From NCBI GenBank assembly GCA_030762935.1, contig CM060890.1, positions 67,086,765 to 67,150,764 of the forward strand: a stretch of 64,000 bases of DNA. Reading direction: 5' to 3'. The stretch's first letter is position 1. Each line of letters starts with the position of its first letter. This stretch comes from Hymenopus coronatus (taxonomy: Eukaryota > Arthropoda > Insecta > Mantodea > Hymenopodidae). Under the pieces are notes generated by a model. It had not been told where the DNA came from. It ran no database searches and worked only from the letters and a program-made list of their open reading frames with translations. Of this stretch, positions 23,050 to 33,640 are shown one piece after another. Both the position numbers and the translations under genes were made by a program.

Positions 23050-23500
23050 TAGTCAATAAGTAATGGCGAAAACATGTAATACCAGTGTAGTGAAACATAG
23101 CAAGGCACGAATTATTCCTAGTGTATATAATAGGTTTTGTAAAAAGTTCCTTGCTTTTTAAATTAAGAATATTCTTAGCTTAACGGTAGAATTTACTAAT
23201 GTTTCGGAAAGCAGCATAAAGTGTGCAAAACTTTTAAATTAGCCGAGGTGCGACATCTTGTGCAAGCAGCTTTTCAAGTGACAGCCGAAAATGTAGTGAA
23301 TGTGTATCACACATTGTTCAGGAAGAGCAAACAAAGTGGGATTTGTAGGGAATGGTGGACATTGTCGTTAGCCCACCAATTAACAATCTCTGTGATGATT
23401 CAGACAGTTCGGTTGTAACTGCAGCAGATGACTCGTATGTTGAAGGAGCGGACCAATTCCATCTTCAGGTTATCAGTAGGCAATGTTTTATGGCAATATC
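23050..23500 (+). pseudogene. possible DNA-transposase C-terminal remnant
   Basis: A plus-strand stretch (23221-23340) translates to KLAEVRHLVQAAFQVTAENV..., and after a frameshift an acidic tail follows (CDDSDSSVVTAADDSYVEGA). A helical VxxLVxxAFxxVTxEN segment followed by an Asp/Ser-rich tail is seen at the C terminus of pogo/Tigger-like DDE transposases. The match is by impression only and could be wrong. Confidence 0.3.
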
Positions 23501-24117
23501 TTAAAGAAACGTGCAGTACATGGTTGCGCATATTATGTGAATGCTAAAATTCCCAAAAAACTGTTGGGGTGATGCAATATTTCAACAAAGTTTCATAACA
23601 ACAGGTCTCCGTTTTAAGAATTTTACGGGAGAATTTTACTTTTCGTACTGAATATATAACGACTCCCCTACCTGATTTGATATTTTACTTATTATACATT
23701 TAATAGAGTTAATCATTATCTGTGAATTATCAAAAGTAGGTAGCTATTTCTTTTCCTGTCAAACATAGGTACGCAGTTTTACAGCTGTACGACAGACAAA
23801 CCAGCTTAGCTCCACGTGGTGAGAGCACGTGCGTTCGCGGAAGAATACATTCTGATTTGTTTACATCATCGGTGAAGCAAGGATGGACAGATAATAGGTT
23901 GCTACGACAATCGAAGTTTCGATGTAAAGTGCTCACCAAATGCTCACGTGTTCATTCACACAGGTTTACAATAGATGAAAGGAACGGTAAAAATCAACTA
24001 TGACTTTCGAAGCAAGCTGCTCATACTTGTGCCGCGATTTCGGACGCAAGGCTTAGTCATAGTATTTTGAAGAAAGGTCCAAATTCGAGTCCAACGAAAC
24101 TTAAATGTGTCCTATAA
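23501..24117. other. non-coding DNA, nothing recognised
   Basis: No supported gene. A locally GC-rich stretch with GTGGTGAGAGCACGTGCG lies near 23820. Confidence 0.4.
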
Positions 24118-24263
24118 CTAATGCTGGTGACCACGCTTTAGTTACTGCTTTTTGAATGGATACTTCAAGTTCCGCTAAATGCTAATTGAAAAATGCAGTT
24201 CATACTGTCGCAAATCCTGATTAAAACTTTCTCGTAGGTGATAAAATGCAACTGGTCATTTTT
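24118..24263 (+). repeat. left copy of ~146-bp direct repeat flanking the Mutator-like element
   Basis: It starts CTAATGCTGGTGACC and ends GCAACTGGTCATTTTT. The same sequence, with a few substitutions and a ~9-bp insertion (TCTCTGTAA region), stands at 27167-27320 on the far side of the element in the same orientation. Confidence 0.85.
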
Positions 24264-24836
24264 GGGGGGAGACGGTGGCAGACTCGGCACTGATATCTTT
24301 GTAAATTCACATCTACATTTTTTGTTCAATCTCACTGAAATGTTATACACTTATCAAAAGGATACCAACATGCCCTAAATAAACTTTTCGGAATGTTTAA
24401 TAAATTATTAATGCTGTGAGATCATTTTTAATTTTTTGTTATATTGTTATTTTCTGGTACACTTTTTCACTATTTCCAAGCAAAATTTTCTAATTTTTTG
24501 TATAGCAAAGTAAACTACACTAATAAGTGTACATTTAAGTGGAGTAACTTTTTAGTAAATTATTGAAATTATTTTCTGTGAATTTTTTGATTTGAATTTT
24601 TTTAAGAACATTTTTCACGTTTTCCAACCACAAAACTGTTTATACTCTATAGACTAAAATTCTGTTCCACTTAATTATGTCTTAGGTTAAAAGGTATAAC
24701 TAAATTTATTTAAAAGGTGCTAAATTTTATCAAAATCCTTCCAGTCGTTCCTGATATATGTAATCCTAAAGGATGAAACTTTTAATTTCCAGAAAAATCA
24801 ATTTAAAGTGTGGATGAAATTTTCCTTAATCATACC

Positions 24837-26558
24837 TTAGCTAAAACTGCCCATATCCATATTTCTGTTGTTCTTCATGGTCCTCTGCAGTTCTTTTAGC
24901 TCCTCTGCTCCTTTGTCTAGCACTTTTTTTTCTAGATTCTGCACTGAAACCTCTGCCTTAGCGATGATTCGCAGTATCTGCTCAGTGAAGACTCCAGGTG
25001 TCAAGCCCAACTTCCTCAGGATGTGAAGTCTTGCAACATACCCATCATTAAACACTGCTGCAGCTTCCAAAGCAGAAATCTTCACCACTAAATTGGAAAC
25101 AAACACACTTTCTGGACATCTCTTCCAAATAAGAGCATTGAAACTTTCATTTGGATTCTGTGTTTTTCCATGCAGACACTTTTCTAGTAGTTCTGGTGAA
25201 GCCAGTGCTCGAAAAGTTGGTTAAATTGCCATTGCCTCATAAGGAAGGCTATTCTTATGGCTAAAAGCTTCCCCAGTTTCCTTGCTTTTCAGGAAATTGC
25301 ACCATTGATTGGAACATAGGCCATGTTGGGGTGAATTGTCTGTCGACAAGTAATGAAACCAAATGGCCCACACTGCCTTCCTCATATTATCCAAGTCTGT
25401 GAGATTATTTCTAATTGCTCCACCATAATATACTTGTAGGCTGTCTATTCTCTTATTTGTTAGCCTGTTTTTTCCTTCCAGTGGCTTTCCATCCTTCAGT
25501 AGCTTACCTTTATTATCTGTGACAAGTCTTCTGAGTCGCCCACCCATCCTCTTCTGAACATGGCCCAAGCACTCCAATTTTTCAATAGTGCAGTCTTTTC
25601 CATAAGGCTGACTTTCAGCTACAGTCTTGAAAGCGCTAGAGTCTCCATCTGCTAGGTACTTTGTGTATTTTACTCCATATTTTTGTAAAGACCTATGAAA
25701 AATCAGTTTCATGCCTGCAGGTTCCATCCCACCACTGGAGCCTACATGATTCCTGCTACAAACAGATTTATGTGCTTTTTGCCATTGTAATTCTTTACTT
25801 GCATCATTATATTTCTTATGCAAAGAACATGCAGAACAATATATTGACACCCGAAAATCTAATACTTTAACAGTGTCAACACTAATGACTGTTGAAACTC
25901 CATGCAGTGAAGGACGTCCCCTCTTCATCCATGAACTATCACAAGAAACTGATAATTTTTTCTATTAGTTGCATCACACTTTTCTTGAATAGTCCCCTGA
26001 ACTGCCACTTTCATACCCTCTTAACTTACATCTGCAACTGCATTGAAGAGAGCAGTATTCATTGCAGTACATTTTAAAGGAGGACCAGGTATGTTCATGA
26101 TACCACATAAAAGGTTTCCACATTCTCTTCCAACTCCTATACATCTTAGTCCATATGTAAACCTCATGTTGGCTTCATACATTCTATTACTGGCCTTTGA
26201 TGTTTTGAATGGTATGTCAGTACCACAGAATTCACATAAAATGTGTAATGTACAAACCAAACCTTCTCTCTTTCCATCATCCACCAAATCCACATTTCCT
26301 CCACAAACAGAGCACTTGCAGGCTTTTGTAAGTGCTTCTGCTAGCAATTCCAGAATCCACAATTCTGAAACCTGTATTTAGTTCTTGTTTTTCTTCTCCT
26401 GGCACAATACTTGGCCCAAGTTTTACTTTAGATGCACTTAGAGACAGGTTTATATCCACATCTACAGGCCTAACCCTAACCTCAACACCATTTTGCCTCT
26501 TCGTATTGGTAATATGGGACTTATCATATTTTTTAAATATTCTACCAGGCCTTGGCAT
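24837..26558 (-). pseudogene. Mutator-like transposase, broken
   Basis: It starts at ATG 26558 (MPRPGRIFKKYDKSH...). An N-terminal CxxC...CxxC zinc region (CSVCGG, CEFCGT) lies in a second frame at 26021-26362. The catalytic region returns to the first frame: SCDSSWMKRG (25917-25946) carries the first acidic residue, YLADGDSSAF (near 25650) the second, and ECLGHVQKRMGGRLR follows. After one in-frame stop at about 25221 the same frame continues (PELLEKCLHGKTQNPNESFNALIWKRC...) to 24837. I count two frameshifts (near 26340 and 25955) and at least two stops, so no functional protein is made. This matches the Mutator-like transposase domain family common in arthropod genomes. Loss of function looks moderately recent. 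Confidence 0.85.
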
Positions 26559-26643
26559 TGTAAGAAAGGATCAATATATTCAACTACACAAAGAATGACA
26601 CAATAACACACACCACTCAAACTATACTCTAATTCCACTAAAC

Positions 26644-26655
26644 AACATAAATATT
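26644..26655. repeat. target duplication of foldback element, left copy
   Basis: AACATAAATATT here is repeated exactly at 26827-26838, bracketing the hairpin element. Confidence 0.75.
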
Positions 26656-26826
26656 AATTCAAAATCTTCTCGGGCTTCTAGCCAGGTATAAACTTGGCTT
26701 GACACCAACGTTTCGAAGAAGTGCATCTTCTTCGAAACGTTGGTGTCAAGCCAAGTTTTTACCTGGCTAGAAGCCCGAGAAGATTTTGAATTAACACGTC
26801 GCCAGGAAAGCTTTAGTTCTTATTTT
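26656..26826. mobile_element. foldback element: 68-bp-arm hairpin plus unpaired tail
   Basis: Arms 26654-26721 and 26727-26794 pair over 68 bp with one mismatch around a 5-nt loop (TGCAT). An unpaired tail of about 32 bp (CACGTCGCCAGGAAAGC...) runs to 26826. The 12-bp direct repeats AACATAAATATT on both sides mark it as an insertion into the Mutator-like element. It has no coding capacity. The sequence near the loop (CTTCTTCGAAACG) recalls the GAAA side of hammerhead-type motifs, but the CUGAUGA side is missing. Confidence 0.8.
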
Positions 26827-27166
26827 AACATAAATATTGTTTGTGAAGCACCACAACCTTCTATATAACACTGCTCTGACCACAAAATGGCTGCTTCACC
26901 TACACAAACATATTGAGGGCTTCTAAAGATATAGCTTCAAGATTCACAAGCAAAATTAAGCAATAAATTGTTTTTTTCAACTGGAAGCTTTAAAAAGTGG
27001 GCGTGGCTCATTACATTGTTTTAGATTACCATTCATTTATACTACTTGTAGCTCGAATTTCAAAGTAAAAATCTGGGATAATAATCCCAATTATATGTAC
27101 TATAAAATAAGCAAATAAAAATATTTTGTGATTTTTTTTTCACGACTTCTGCCACCATCTCCCCTT

Positions 27167-27320
27167 CTAATGCTGGTGACCTCTTTAGTTACTGCATTTT
27201 GAATGGATACTTCAAGGTCCGCTAAATGCTAATTGAAACATGCAGTTCATACTGTCGCAAATCCTGATTAATCTCTGTAAAAACTTTCTCGAAGGTGATA
27301 AAATGCAACTGGTAATTTTT
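27167..27320 (+). repeat. right copy of ~146-bp direct repeat flanking the Mutator-like element
   Basis: Aligns end to end with 24118-24263. It is followed by the T-rich tail of a SINE. The ATTTTT at its end and CATTTTTA after the SINE (about 27555) could be that SINE's own target duplication. Confidence 0.85.
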
Positions 27321-27327
27321 TTTTTTT

Positions 27328-27553
27328 GTGCTTAACGTCCTTTAACCTGGTTGGTCACATCGGACGATGAATGAAATTGATGAAATGATGCTCAAATGAT
27401 CTCGGGGTCCATGGAGCTTAAAGTTACTCGACATTCCTCTTCTCGGGATAAGGGAAGAACCCGAAAAAAAACCTTATCCGAGTAACTCACCATAAGCGAT
27501 ATTCGAACTCGCGACCTGTTGAATGTGAAACAGACGCACACTACCCAGGCTTC
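27328..27553 (-). repeat. tRNA-derived SINE, family S1
   Basis: Minus-strand copy closely matching 8003-8242, with the B-box-like GAGTTCGAATATC and the tRNA-like head at 27485-27553. Part of the head is deleted compared with the other copy. It sits at the edge of the Mutator-like element's right flank. Confidence 0.8.
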
Positions 27554-27737
27554 ATTTTTATGGACGCATATAATAAACTGAAAAAAAATTGCAGCAAAAA
27601 TTAAAAGTACCGTACATAATTATAGCTTTCTTCATTAAAACATAGCAGATAGGTCCTACCCACAAAGCAGGCGAGATTTGTAGAATTATCGTTCACTAGG
27701 AGAAAACTTTCACCTTGTCATTCTGAACAAAACTTTA

Positions 27738-28010
27738 ATGAGACTGCCTCCGTGTTCGAGTGGTCAGCGATCTGACTTCTTTGATGGAGGTCCCGGGTTC
27801 GATTCCCGGCTGGGGTGGAAAATTTTCTTTAACCAGAATTATTCCCTATCCCCCACAGAGTATGAAAGTATGCATATGAGAGTGAATGCGAGTGTGTTTG
27901 TGGTAAATAGAAACTATTTAAAAACCCAACACAAAGAACCTACAGACAACGAGTATTTTCTAATGCAGAGCCGCCGGTATCCTTAGATGTTAAAGGGCAT
28001 GAAACAATAA
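27738..28010 (+). repeat. tRNA-derived SINE, family S3
   Basis: The head CGTGTTCGAGTGGTCAGCG ... GGGTTCGATTCCCGG has excellent A- and B-box matches. The body ends TTAAAGGGCATGAAACAATAAAAAACC. The 5' and 3' ends of the head do not form an acceptor stem, so it is a SINE and not a tRNA gene. An 82-codon open frame over it is incidental. Confidence 0.75.
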
Positions 28011-28129
28011 AAAACCAAACTCCAATGACATTCTTTTGTTTCATTCTGGACATATTTAGGTTAGTAATCCGTATTTGAAACGCTAGTTCTGATAAGGTTT
28101 AACGATCTTTCGAAATTGAGTTATTTATG

Positions 28130-28610
28130 GACACTCTTTGACTACTATGGCTCTTAGCGTTTCATTCTACATTGGACGTGAAAGAGCAATTTTCTCAGAG
28201 GGCTTGAATTAATGGGTGAGCAGCCGGAACCGGACGATGGGAGTAAGCATTGTGAAGGATCCCTTATAGTTTCATCTCGACTTAAGGAGCGCTAGGAGCC
28301 CGCCACGGGTCTGACCAAATGCCCTAAGTCTATAGATCATTTACAACGCAGTCCTCGCCGACACTTACAGCCCTGAACGGTTGGATGAAATGGAGATAAA
28401 ATAAAGGGAGAGGAAATGAGAGGAATGAAGAAGCCTAGTGACCTGAACTTATTTTACGTGTTGTAAATCTACAACAGAAAACACCCCCTTTACTTCCCGG
28501 CTTAAGCCATGCTAAGGACTTTTACGCCCGAAAAAAATCAATCGCTCTCCGCCAGGTTTGAACCATTTACCTAGAGAACTAGACCAGAAGATCCCTGGGT
28601 CACGAAGGAC
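28130..28610 (-). repeat. tRNA-derived SINE, family S2, long variant
   Basis: The minus-strand tRNA-like head is at 28540-28610 (B-box-like GGTTCAAACCT). The body is shared with 29140-29412 and 29690-29955. Unlike those, it carries about 200 extra bp (about 28209-28448) between the GGGCTTGAATT and CTTATTTTACGTG blocks. Confidence 0.7.
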
Positions 28611-28688
28611 GACAATGGTCTTTCGGATATCCCTTGTCACTTTAACTTTGCACTATTAAGAGATAAAATGTTTGTAATTAGCACCTAC

Positions 28689-29093
28689 CTCGTGGTTGTG
28701 ACCAATTCCATCGTTGAATAATATCTGTGAAGTTGTATCGTTAACACAAACTCTTGCTTTACAAGTTTTAACTGTGCATCTCCAAGCCACTACTCGCTGA
28801 GCTTCACGATTTGTCTTAAACGTATATCTATTTAATAATAGCAAATTTTGCCCCTTCTCGCTTACTACATGCTGTAGTGCTGTGTGAGCGTCCATCATAA
28901 TGCGTGAATAGTCGCAGAACAACAAACTTCCTGCCCGATCGCCCGCAGCTTCTGTCACATAATGTTGTTGCCAAGACAAGTTCCCACCCGTAAAAAAATT
29001 CCTTCGTTTTGTTTTCCAGAACAAATTACAAACGTCAGCGATGAGAGGAACTTCCGGTTGACGAGTATGGGTTGCTAACGACGATTCCTCACA
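28689..29093 (-). CDS. exon encoding a FLYWCH-type zinc finger (partial gene)
   Basis: FLYWCH zinc fingers bind DNA or protein and occur in host chromatin proteins and in some transposases. The minus-strand frame is open from about 29093 to the stop at 28656. It contains SEKGQNLLLLNRYTFK, then WRCTVKTCKARVCV and GHNHE, giving the Cys-Cys-His-His ligands with the usual aromatic residues. Directly after GHNHE the DNA reads GAG|GTAGGT, a good splice donor at 28688/28689. A possible acceptor (CTGCCTAG) precedes the open frame near 29093. No ATG opens the frame, so this is probably an internal exon. It lies between two S2 SINEs. No other exons were recognised in the window. Confidence 0.55.
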
Positions 29094-29139
29094 CTAGGCA
29101 GTAATATGGAGCTCTAAATGTAAATGGAAAATGGGGTGC

Positions 29140-29412
29140 TCTTTATGGACGCACCTTAGCTGTTGTGGTTCTCAGTGCCACATTCTAAATTGGGCGTAAA
29201 AGGCCGTTTAATTTTGCTCAGAGGCCTCTCTATCAGGCTTGAGGTTCTTTTATGTGTCGCAAATCTACGACACGGGACCAATGACTTTACTTCCCTTCCG
29301 AAAGAAGTCATGCTAAGGATTTGTACATCCGAAAAAAATCCGTCATCCTTCCCCGGGTTTGAACCCGCGACCTTGGGTATATGAAGTTAGCATTACACCA
29401 TGGAGGGTGACG
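29140..29412 (-). repeat. tRNA-derived SINE, family S2
   Basis: Minus-strand head with GGGTTTGAACCCGCGACC on the plus strand (B-box complement). The body is shared with the other two S2 copies (GGGCGT-AAA, CTCAGAG, GCTTGAGGTTCTTTTA). No extra module. Confidence 0.75.
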
Positions 29413-29429
29413 CATGGAGCTCTGAATAG

Positions 29430-30950
29430 ACAGAGGCAAGAAAATTATTTTGAAAATTCGCAATAGTAATTTCAATTAATGGTGTTTTGTGTTCAATACT
29501 TTACATAAATTTGCATTAACTTCCTGTTAACTTCCGGCAGAATTAATGAGTAAAAAGAAAATTGACCGGTATCTAAAGTAATATTAATATTAAAACTCCT
29601 TATTTTCAAATTGAAACCCTTTTATTTCAAATCAATATGAAAAGAATCAAATATCACATATAAAATTAAATTGAGTTTTATTTTAGAACGCTCTTTAACT
29701 TCTGTGGTTCTCAATGTCCTATTCTATATTGGGCGTGAAAAACTGCTTAATTTTCCTCAGAGACTTCTTTATCAGCCTTGAGATTATTTTACGTGCTGTA
29801 AATATGCGAGACGGTACCAACGGGTTTACTGACCTTCCAAAATAAGCCATGCTAAGCATTTTTAAGACTGAACAAAATCAATTACCCTCCGCTAAGTTTG
29901 AACCTGCGACCTCAGGAAACAAGAGGCTAGCATGCTACCCTAGACCATGGAGGACAACAATCTCACATATCGGAGATTACCACTCTGCAACATACAAGTT
30001 GTAACATTTTCGTTTTTATAGTTGTCCTTCTGCTGTTACATGTGAAGGAAAATCTCTCCTCAGCTTTTGATATCGGCAGCCAAAATAATTTTGAAGGGAG
30101 TTTTCACAGGAAGGCTCATATTTTGTTTTTAATGCCAGGATGCTGTTACTGAATCTAATTTGTTATGCTACCATTAGTGCATAGTACTCAAGAATGACAC
30201 AAAGTGCTTTGTAATAAAGAAGCAAATCAGAACTAATACAACTGATTTTAAAAGCATTTCGTTGGTTAATTGCTGCCTTGCTTTATTTAAATCACGATAC
30301 TTGAACTATTAATTAGCCGTGAAAGCTTAAACAAATGATATAAAGGTTTTATTAATATTATATCACCACCTTTGCTATAATAAAGCCCAATTTAAAGTTA
30401 TATCACAGCAAACTTTTAAATTATCTTTTATTCTATCTCTATAACGTTGGGATCCATGCGTTTTGCAAATACATTTAACTCTGCTTTCAAAGAGACTACT
30501 CTAAAATATTTCACATTTGACTCTCGGCGAATTAATTCGGGATAAAGCAAGACTAGTTTCAGGTTTTTCTTTAGATTGAAATTCTAATATTGAATATGTT
30601 ACCAAGCTGCTATTTGCAGAAACAATACTTTTTCTTACTTTAATATCTTGTAAGTATTGTAACTGCTAAGTTTTTACTGTTAGAATTCTAAAGATTGATT
30701 CACAGCTTCTAGCTTCATATCACAAAGCAAATATTAATTTGTTTGTATAACTTGAAGAAAAGCACATTTTTGTAAAGAAAATAAAAATAGATATTTCTCA
30801 TTTATTGCTAAAAACCATGCTACTCTTGAAAATATGAAAATTTCACAAAACTTTGCAAAAATTAATCTTTTGCTGTATAATTTTAAAAGTATGTAAAATC
30901 CATACAATATATGTTTAATTCAACAACTCTCTCATTTATCGTTAAGAGCA
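29430..30950. repeat. long repeat block B, copy 1
   Basis: Homologous over about 1.4 kb to 57405-58790 in the same orientation. Shared strings include CTTATTTTCAAATT, GAATCAAATATCACAT, TTGCAACATACAAGTT-like, TTTTCACA...AAGGCTCAT, ACAGCAAAC, GATTGAAATTCTAATATTG and AATTCAACAAC. An S2 SINE (29690-29955) interrupts this copy only. No coding potential was seen; it is either an unclassified long repeat or a segmental duplication. Confidence 0.75.
29690..29955 (-). repeat. tRNA-derived SINE, family S2, inserted in block B
   Basis: Matches the S2 copies at 28130 and 29140 along its length (CTTTAACTTCTGTGG, CTCAGAGAC, ATTTTACGTGCTG, AAGTTTGAACCTGCGACC). It is absent from the homologous block at 57405-58790, so it arrived after the two blocks separated. 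Confidence 0.75.
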
Positions 30951-31246
30951 CTATTGCATATGGGTATAGGCAATTCGAGTGAAATAAGCGTAGTTCTTAT
31001 CTTAACTAGTTATTTTGATAGTCTATTGACTATTTACTTGCTCAACATTCTCAAAGTCCAATAATGTTATGTCTCGTTGTACTCATTGCAGGTGTCATGC
31101 TGTAGTGTGTTTTCTGAGAGAGTAAGTATGTTCTTTCTAAGAACTCTTTGCATCGCCACTATTAGATCATTTGTATGCTCACCCTGACTGTCATTGGGCA
31201 TATAATTGCATCTTCTTTGTTGCTCCTTAGGAATGTGCCGATATTA

Positions 31247-32147
31247 TCTTGTTACTTTCTCTATACGCACTATGGACATAGTGTATAGAGAAGGTATTGC
31301 ACTCCACCCAAAAATTCGGTACCGAAATTTTGCCGGAAATATATGTTTTAGGTTCCCCTTTACATAAAAAAAGCATTTTCGGAAAAAGGTCCGTGTGTGT
31401 GTGTGTGTGTGTGTCCGTCCGTCCGTCCGTCCGTGTGTCCGTGAACACGGTAACTCAAAAACGAAAAGTAGTTAAAATACCAAACTTGGTATTTAAGTTT
31501 AGTATCTTCCAGGGATGCGACACGAAGATTTTGAGAAAAATCCCCCCATCCCCAACTACCCTTTACATGGAACTTTTTTCGAACATTTTGATTTTCTCAA
31601 AAATGGCTATAACGATTTTAATTAAAATATCGTATATAATATTGTCATATCGTATGACAAATAAAATGTATATCTTGACTTTTCTGGGAATAGCCTCTGA
31701 AGAGTAGTTTATTCTGGATGAATTTTACTGAATTTTGAATAACTGCTAAACTGTAAGAGATGGACAAAAACTTACAACACAAAAAACGTAGGGCACGTTA
31801 AAACACACAATTTATGCTATATACATTTTTTCGTGGAGTTCGTCGTTTTTGAGACATTCCTTGTTTTTGGTTTCTGCTATGAAAAACTTATACTTTTTTC
31901 ATACAGGAATTTGTCAACTGCTGTCCATATAAACAAAGGAACTTCAGTGACATAGAAACTAGCTTTTGATTATCACTTTAACCTATGGTACTCCCTTATT
32001 TCTGTTCTACTTACAAGGAAGTAAGTAATATGTCTATTTCTGCTAATTTTTTACTGATTAGTAGGAAGTAAATAGAAGTGTAAGCTTTTTAAGAATAATT
32101 TGCTGCAGAGATGTAGAGAAAGTCATGTGAATGGTACACATCAGATT
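31247..32147 (-). mobile_element. family A element, full length
   Basis: One of the most complete copies. The right-end hairpin is at about 31257-31296 (CTATACGCAC...GTGTATAG) and the left end, the complement of TCTGATGTG, at about 32135-32145. The GT tract grades into a GTCC repeat (31391-31440). A 136-codon frame (31297-31707, plus strand) crosses it but is shared only in part with other copies and has no known domain. Confidence 0.9.
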
Positions 32148-32313
32148 TTTTTTAAAAATGGCCACTGAGTGTTTAATTATTGACAATACACTTTGGTTTG
32201 TATAGCCTTTTCTATTTTCTATTTTTTTTTTTTTTTCAAATATGCTCAGGGATGCTGTATCATTGAGTTGTATGCAAGGTTGCCAACTCAGCCATTTATA
32301 GTAAAATATATAT

Positions 32314-32360
32314 ACTTCAGTCCATGTCTTACCATTAGACGTTAAGACATGGACTGAAGT
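32314..32360. repeat. perfect short hairpin, 18-bp arms
   Basis: Arms ACTTCAGTCCATGTCTTA (32314-32331) and its exact complement (32343-32360) enclose an 11-nt loop. It lies just beyond a family A copy. It could be a tiny inverted-repeat element or the stem of a small-RNA precursor; nothing else supports either. Confidence 0.7.
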
Positions 32361-33384
32361 GTGTAATATAATTGTTTTTATGTAGATCTTGATCGTTAAA
32401 TTATGTGTGTATGCGCGCGGGCGTGTGTCTGCGCCTGTGCGCACGAATGGCAAATACAATAAGGTATACTTAGTTCACTTCTGAACGAGTTTTACTCTAC
32501 AGCAAATGTTAACCACCGCGCTACAGAAAATAATTTACTTGCTCTCATTGTCAGATTACCCTTTCCTCGTTTGATAAGCGATAAAGCCGCGGGGAATTCC
32601 CATTTGGTAGGAATGGGAAACAACTAGAAGTCTGATGGTACCCTATACTCGCAGGTGGCCAAGCAGCAATATAATCCTCAACTTCAGTAAAGCAGTATAA
32701 CTTCCAAACTTAGGAACATTAAATATTTTAATAATCAAATAAAAATAATTTACATTTCTTGAATTAAATCAATTTATTAAAAACTAGATATCCACAAAAA
32801 CGAAAAAAAATTCTGTGCTAACAAAGCATTTTTAATATTTATAATACAATAATTAAAATACTAAATTAAATCCCACATTTCCCCTTTGATTTTAAGGGGT
32901 TTATTCTGAACGGCAAAAGCTATCATGTGAACCTGCGCTGCGCTTTAAGAACTTGTGATCAGAGCAAACCTCTACCTTTTGAAGGAGGATATTAACCCGA
33001 AATATATGTAATTCAGTTTTTTAAACATAAGTAATTTTATCACTGCTTATAACTTAATTTAGAAGTTATTTTATTCTAACCATTTTAATTTGTTGTGGTC
33101 ATAGTCTTATATGCAGATGAATATATCCATGCTATCTGCTAAACTTGACATGCTTTTATACTAGCGCTCCAAGCCTATAAACTTAGGAACGAAAATGAAC
33201 AGCTGTTACGAGAATTTTGTTTTATTTTTTCATATTTTGCATTGAAAACACGGTACATGCGATAAATCTTGGAATACTATAGCTAATAATAAATCTATAC
33301 CTTTTCGGGTTCTACACACGCCGATGTCCTCTCTTCCTTTAGGGAATGATATTCACACACAAGAATATCGAAATCGAGTGTTCA
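32361..33384. other. AT-rich non-coding DNA
   Basis: No gene or known repeat recognised. Confidence 0.5.
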
Positions 33385-33640
33385 TCGTTTTGGCTTCTCA
33401 GCCCAGAGACATCAGGTTCAATTGCTGGCTGTGGCTTGGAAAATAATTATTAGAATTTTTCAATAACCTTTAGAGGCTGGAATGTTAGTGAATGTGGGAT
33501 GAATGTAGGTGTTTCAAGTTGTAAAACCAACCTTAATAACCTATAGTCAACATATTGTTTCTAGAATCAAAGCTCCGATTTAACAATAGTAGTTAAAGGG
33601 GCCAAGACGAATGAAACGATAATAGAAAGAAACGAAGAAT
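33385..33640 (+). repeat. tRNA-derived SINE, family S3, old copy
   Basis: Contains CATCAGGTTCAATTGCTGGC (decayed B box), GGCTTGGAAAATAATTATTAG, GTGAATGTGGGATGAATG and ends in a GGGGCCAAGACGAATGAAAC block. The block order matches the S3 copy at 27738-28010. Confidence 0.5.

Larger units (their letters stand above)
24264..27164 (-). mobile_element. Mutator-like (MULE) DNA transposon, non-functional copy
   Basis: The element is about 2.9 kb. Terminal inverted repeats are GGGGAGACGGTGGCAGA at 24266 on the plus strand and GGGGAGATGGTGGCAGA as the complement of 27148-27164, 16 of 17 matching, with weaker similarity inward. It carries a minus-strand transposase gene broken by frameshifts and stops, plus a 171-bp foldback insertion at 26656-26826 upstream of the gene. 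MULEs normally leave 8-11-bp target duplications; here the flanks share about 146 bp instead. Confidence 0.8.

Noticed and set aside
26700..26760. Hammerhead ribozyme in the foldback element
   Set aside because: A CGAAAC string occurs near the loop, but no CUGAUGA-type core lies opposite; the symmetric arms explain the sequence.
24118..27320. LTR retrotransposon with 146-bp LTRs
   Set aside because: The flanking direct repeats lack evident TG...CA ends, primer-binding site and pol motifs, and the enclosed gene is a Mutator-like transposase with its own inverted termini.
27750..27825. Functional tRNA gene
   Set aside because: A and B boxes are good, but the acceptor ends do not pair and a SINE body follows, with a second copy at 33385.
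31297..31707. 136-codon plus-strand frame as a gene
   Set aside because: It crosses the hairpin end, a GT/GTCC repeat and family A blocks; other copies break it at different points. Kept only as a low-priority finding.
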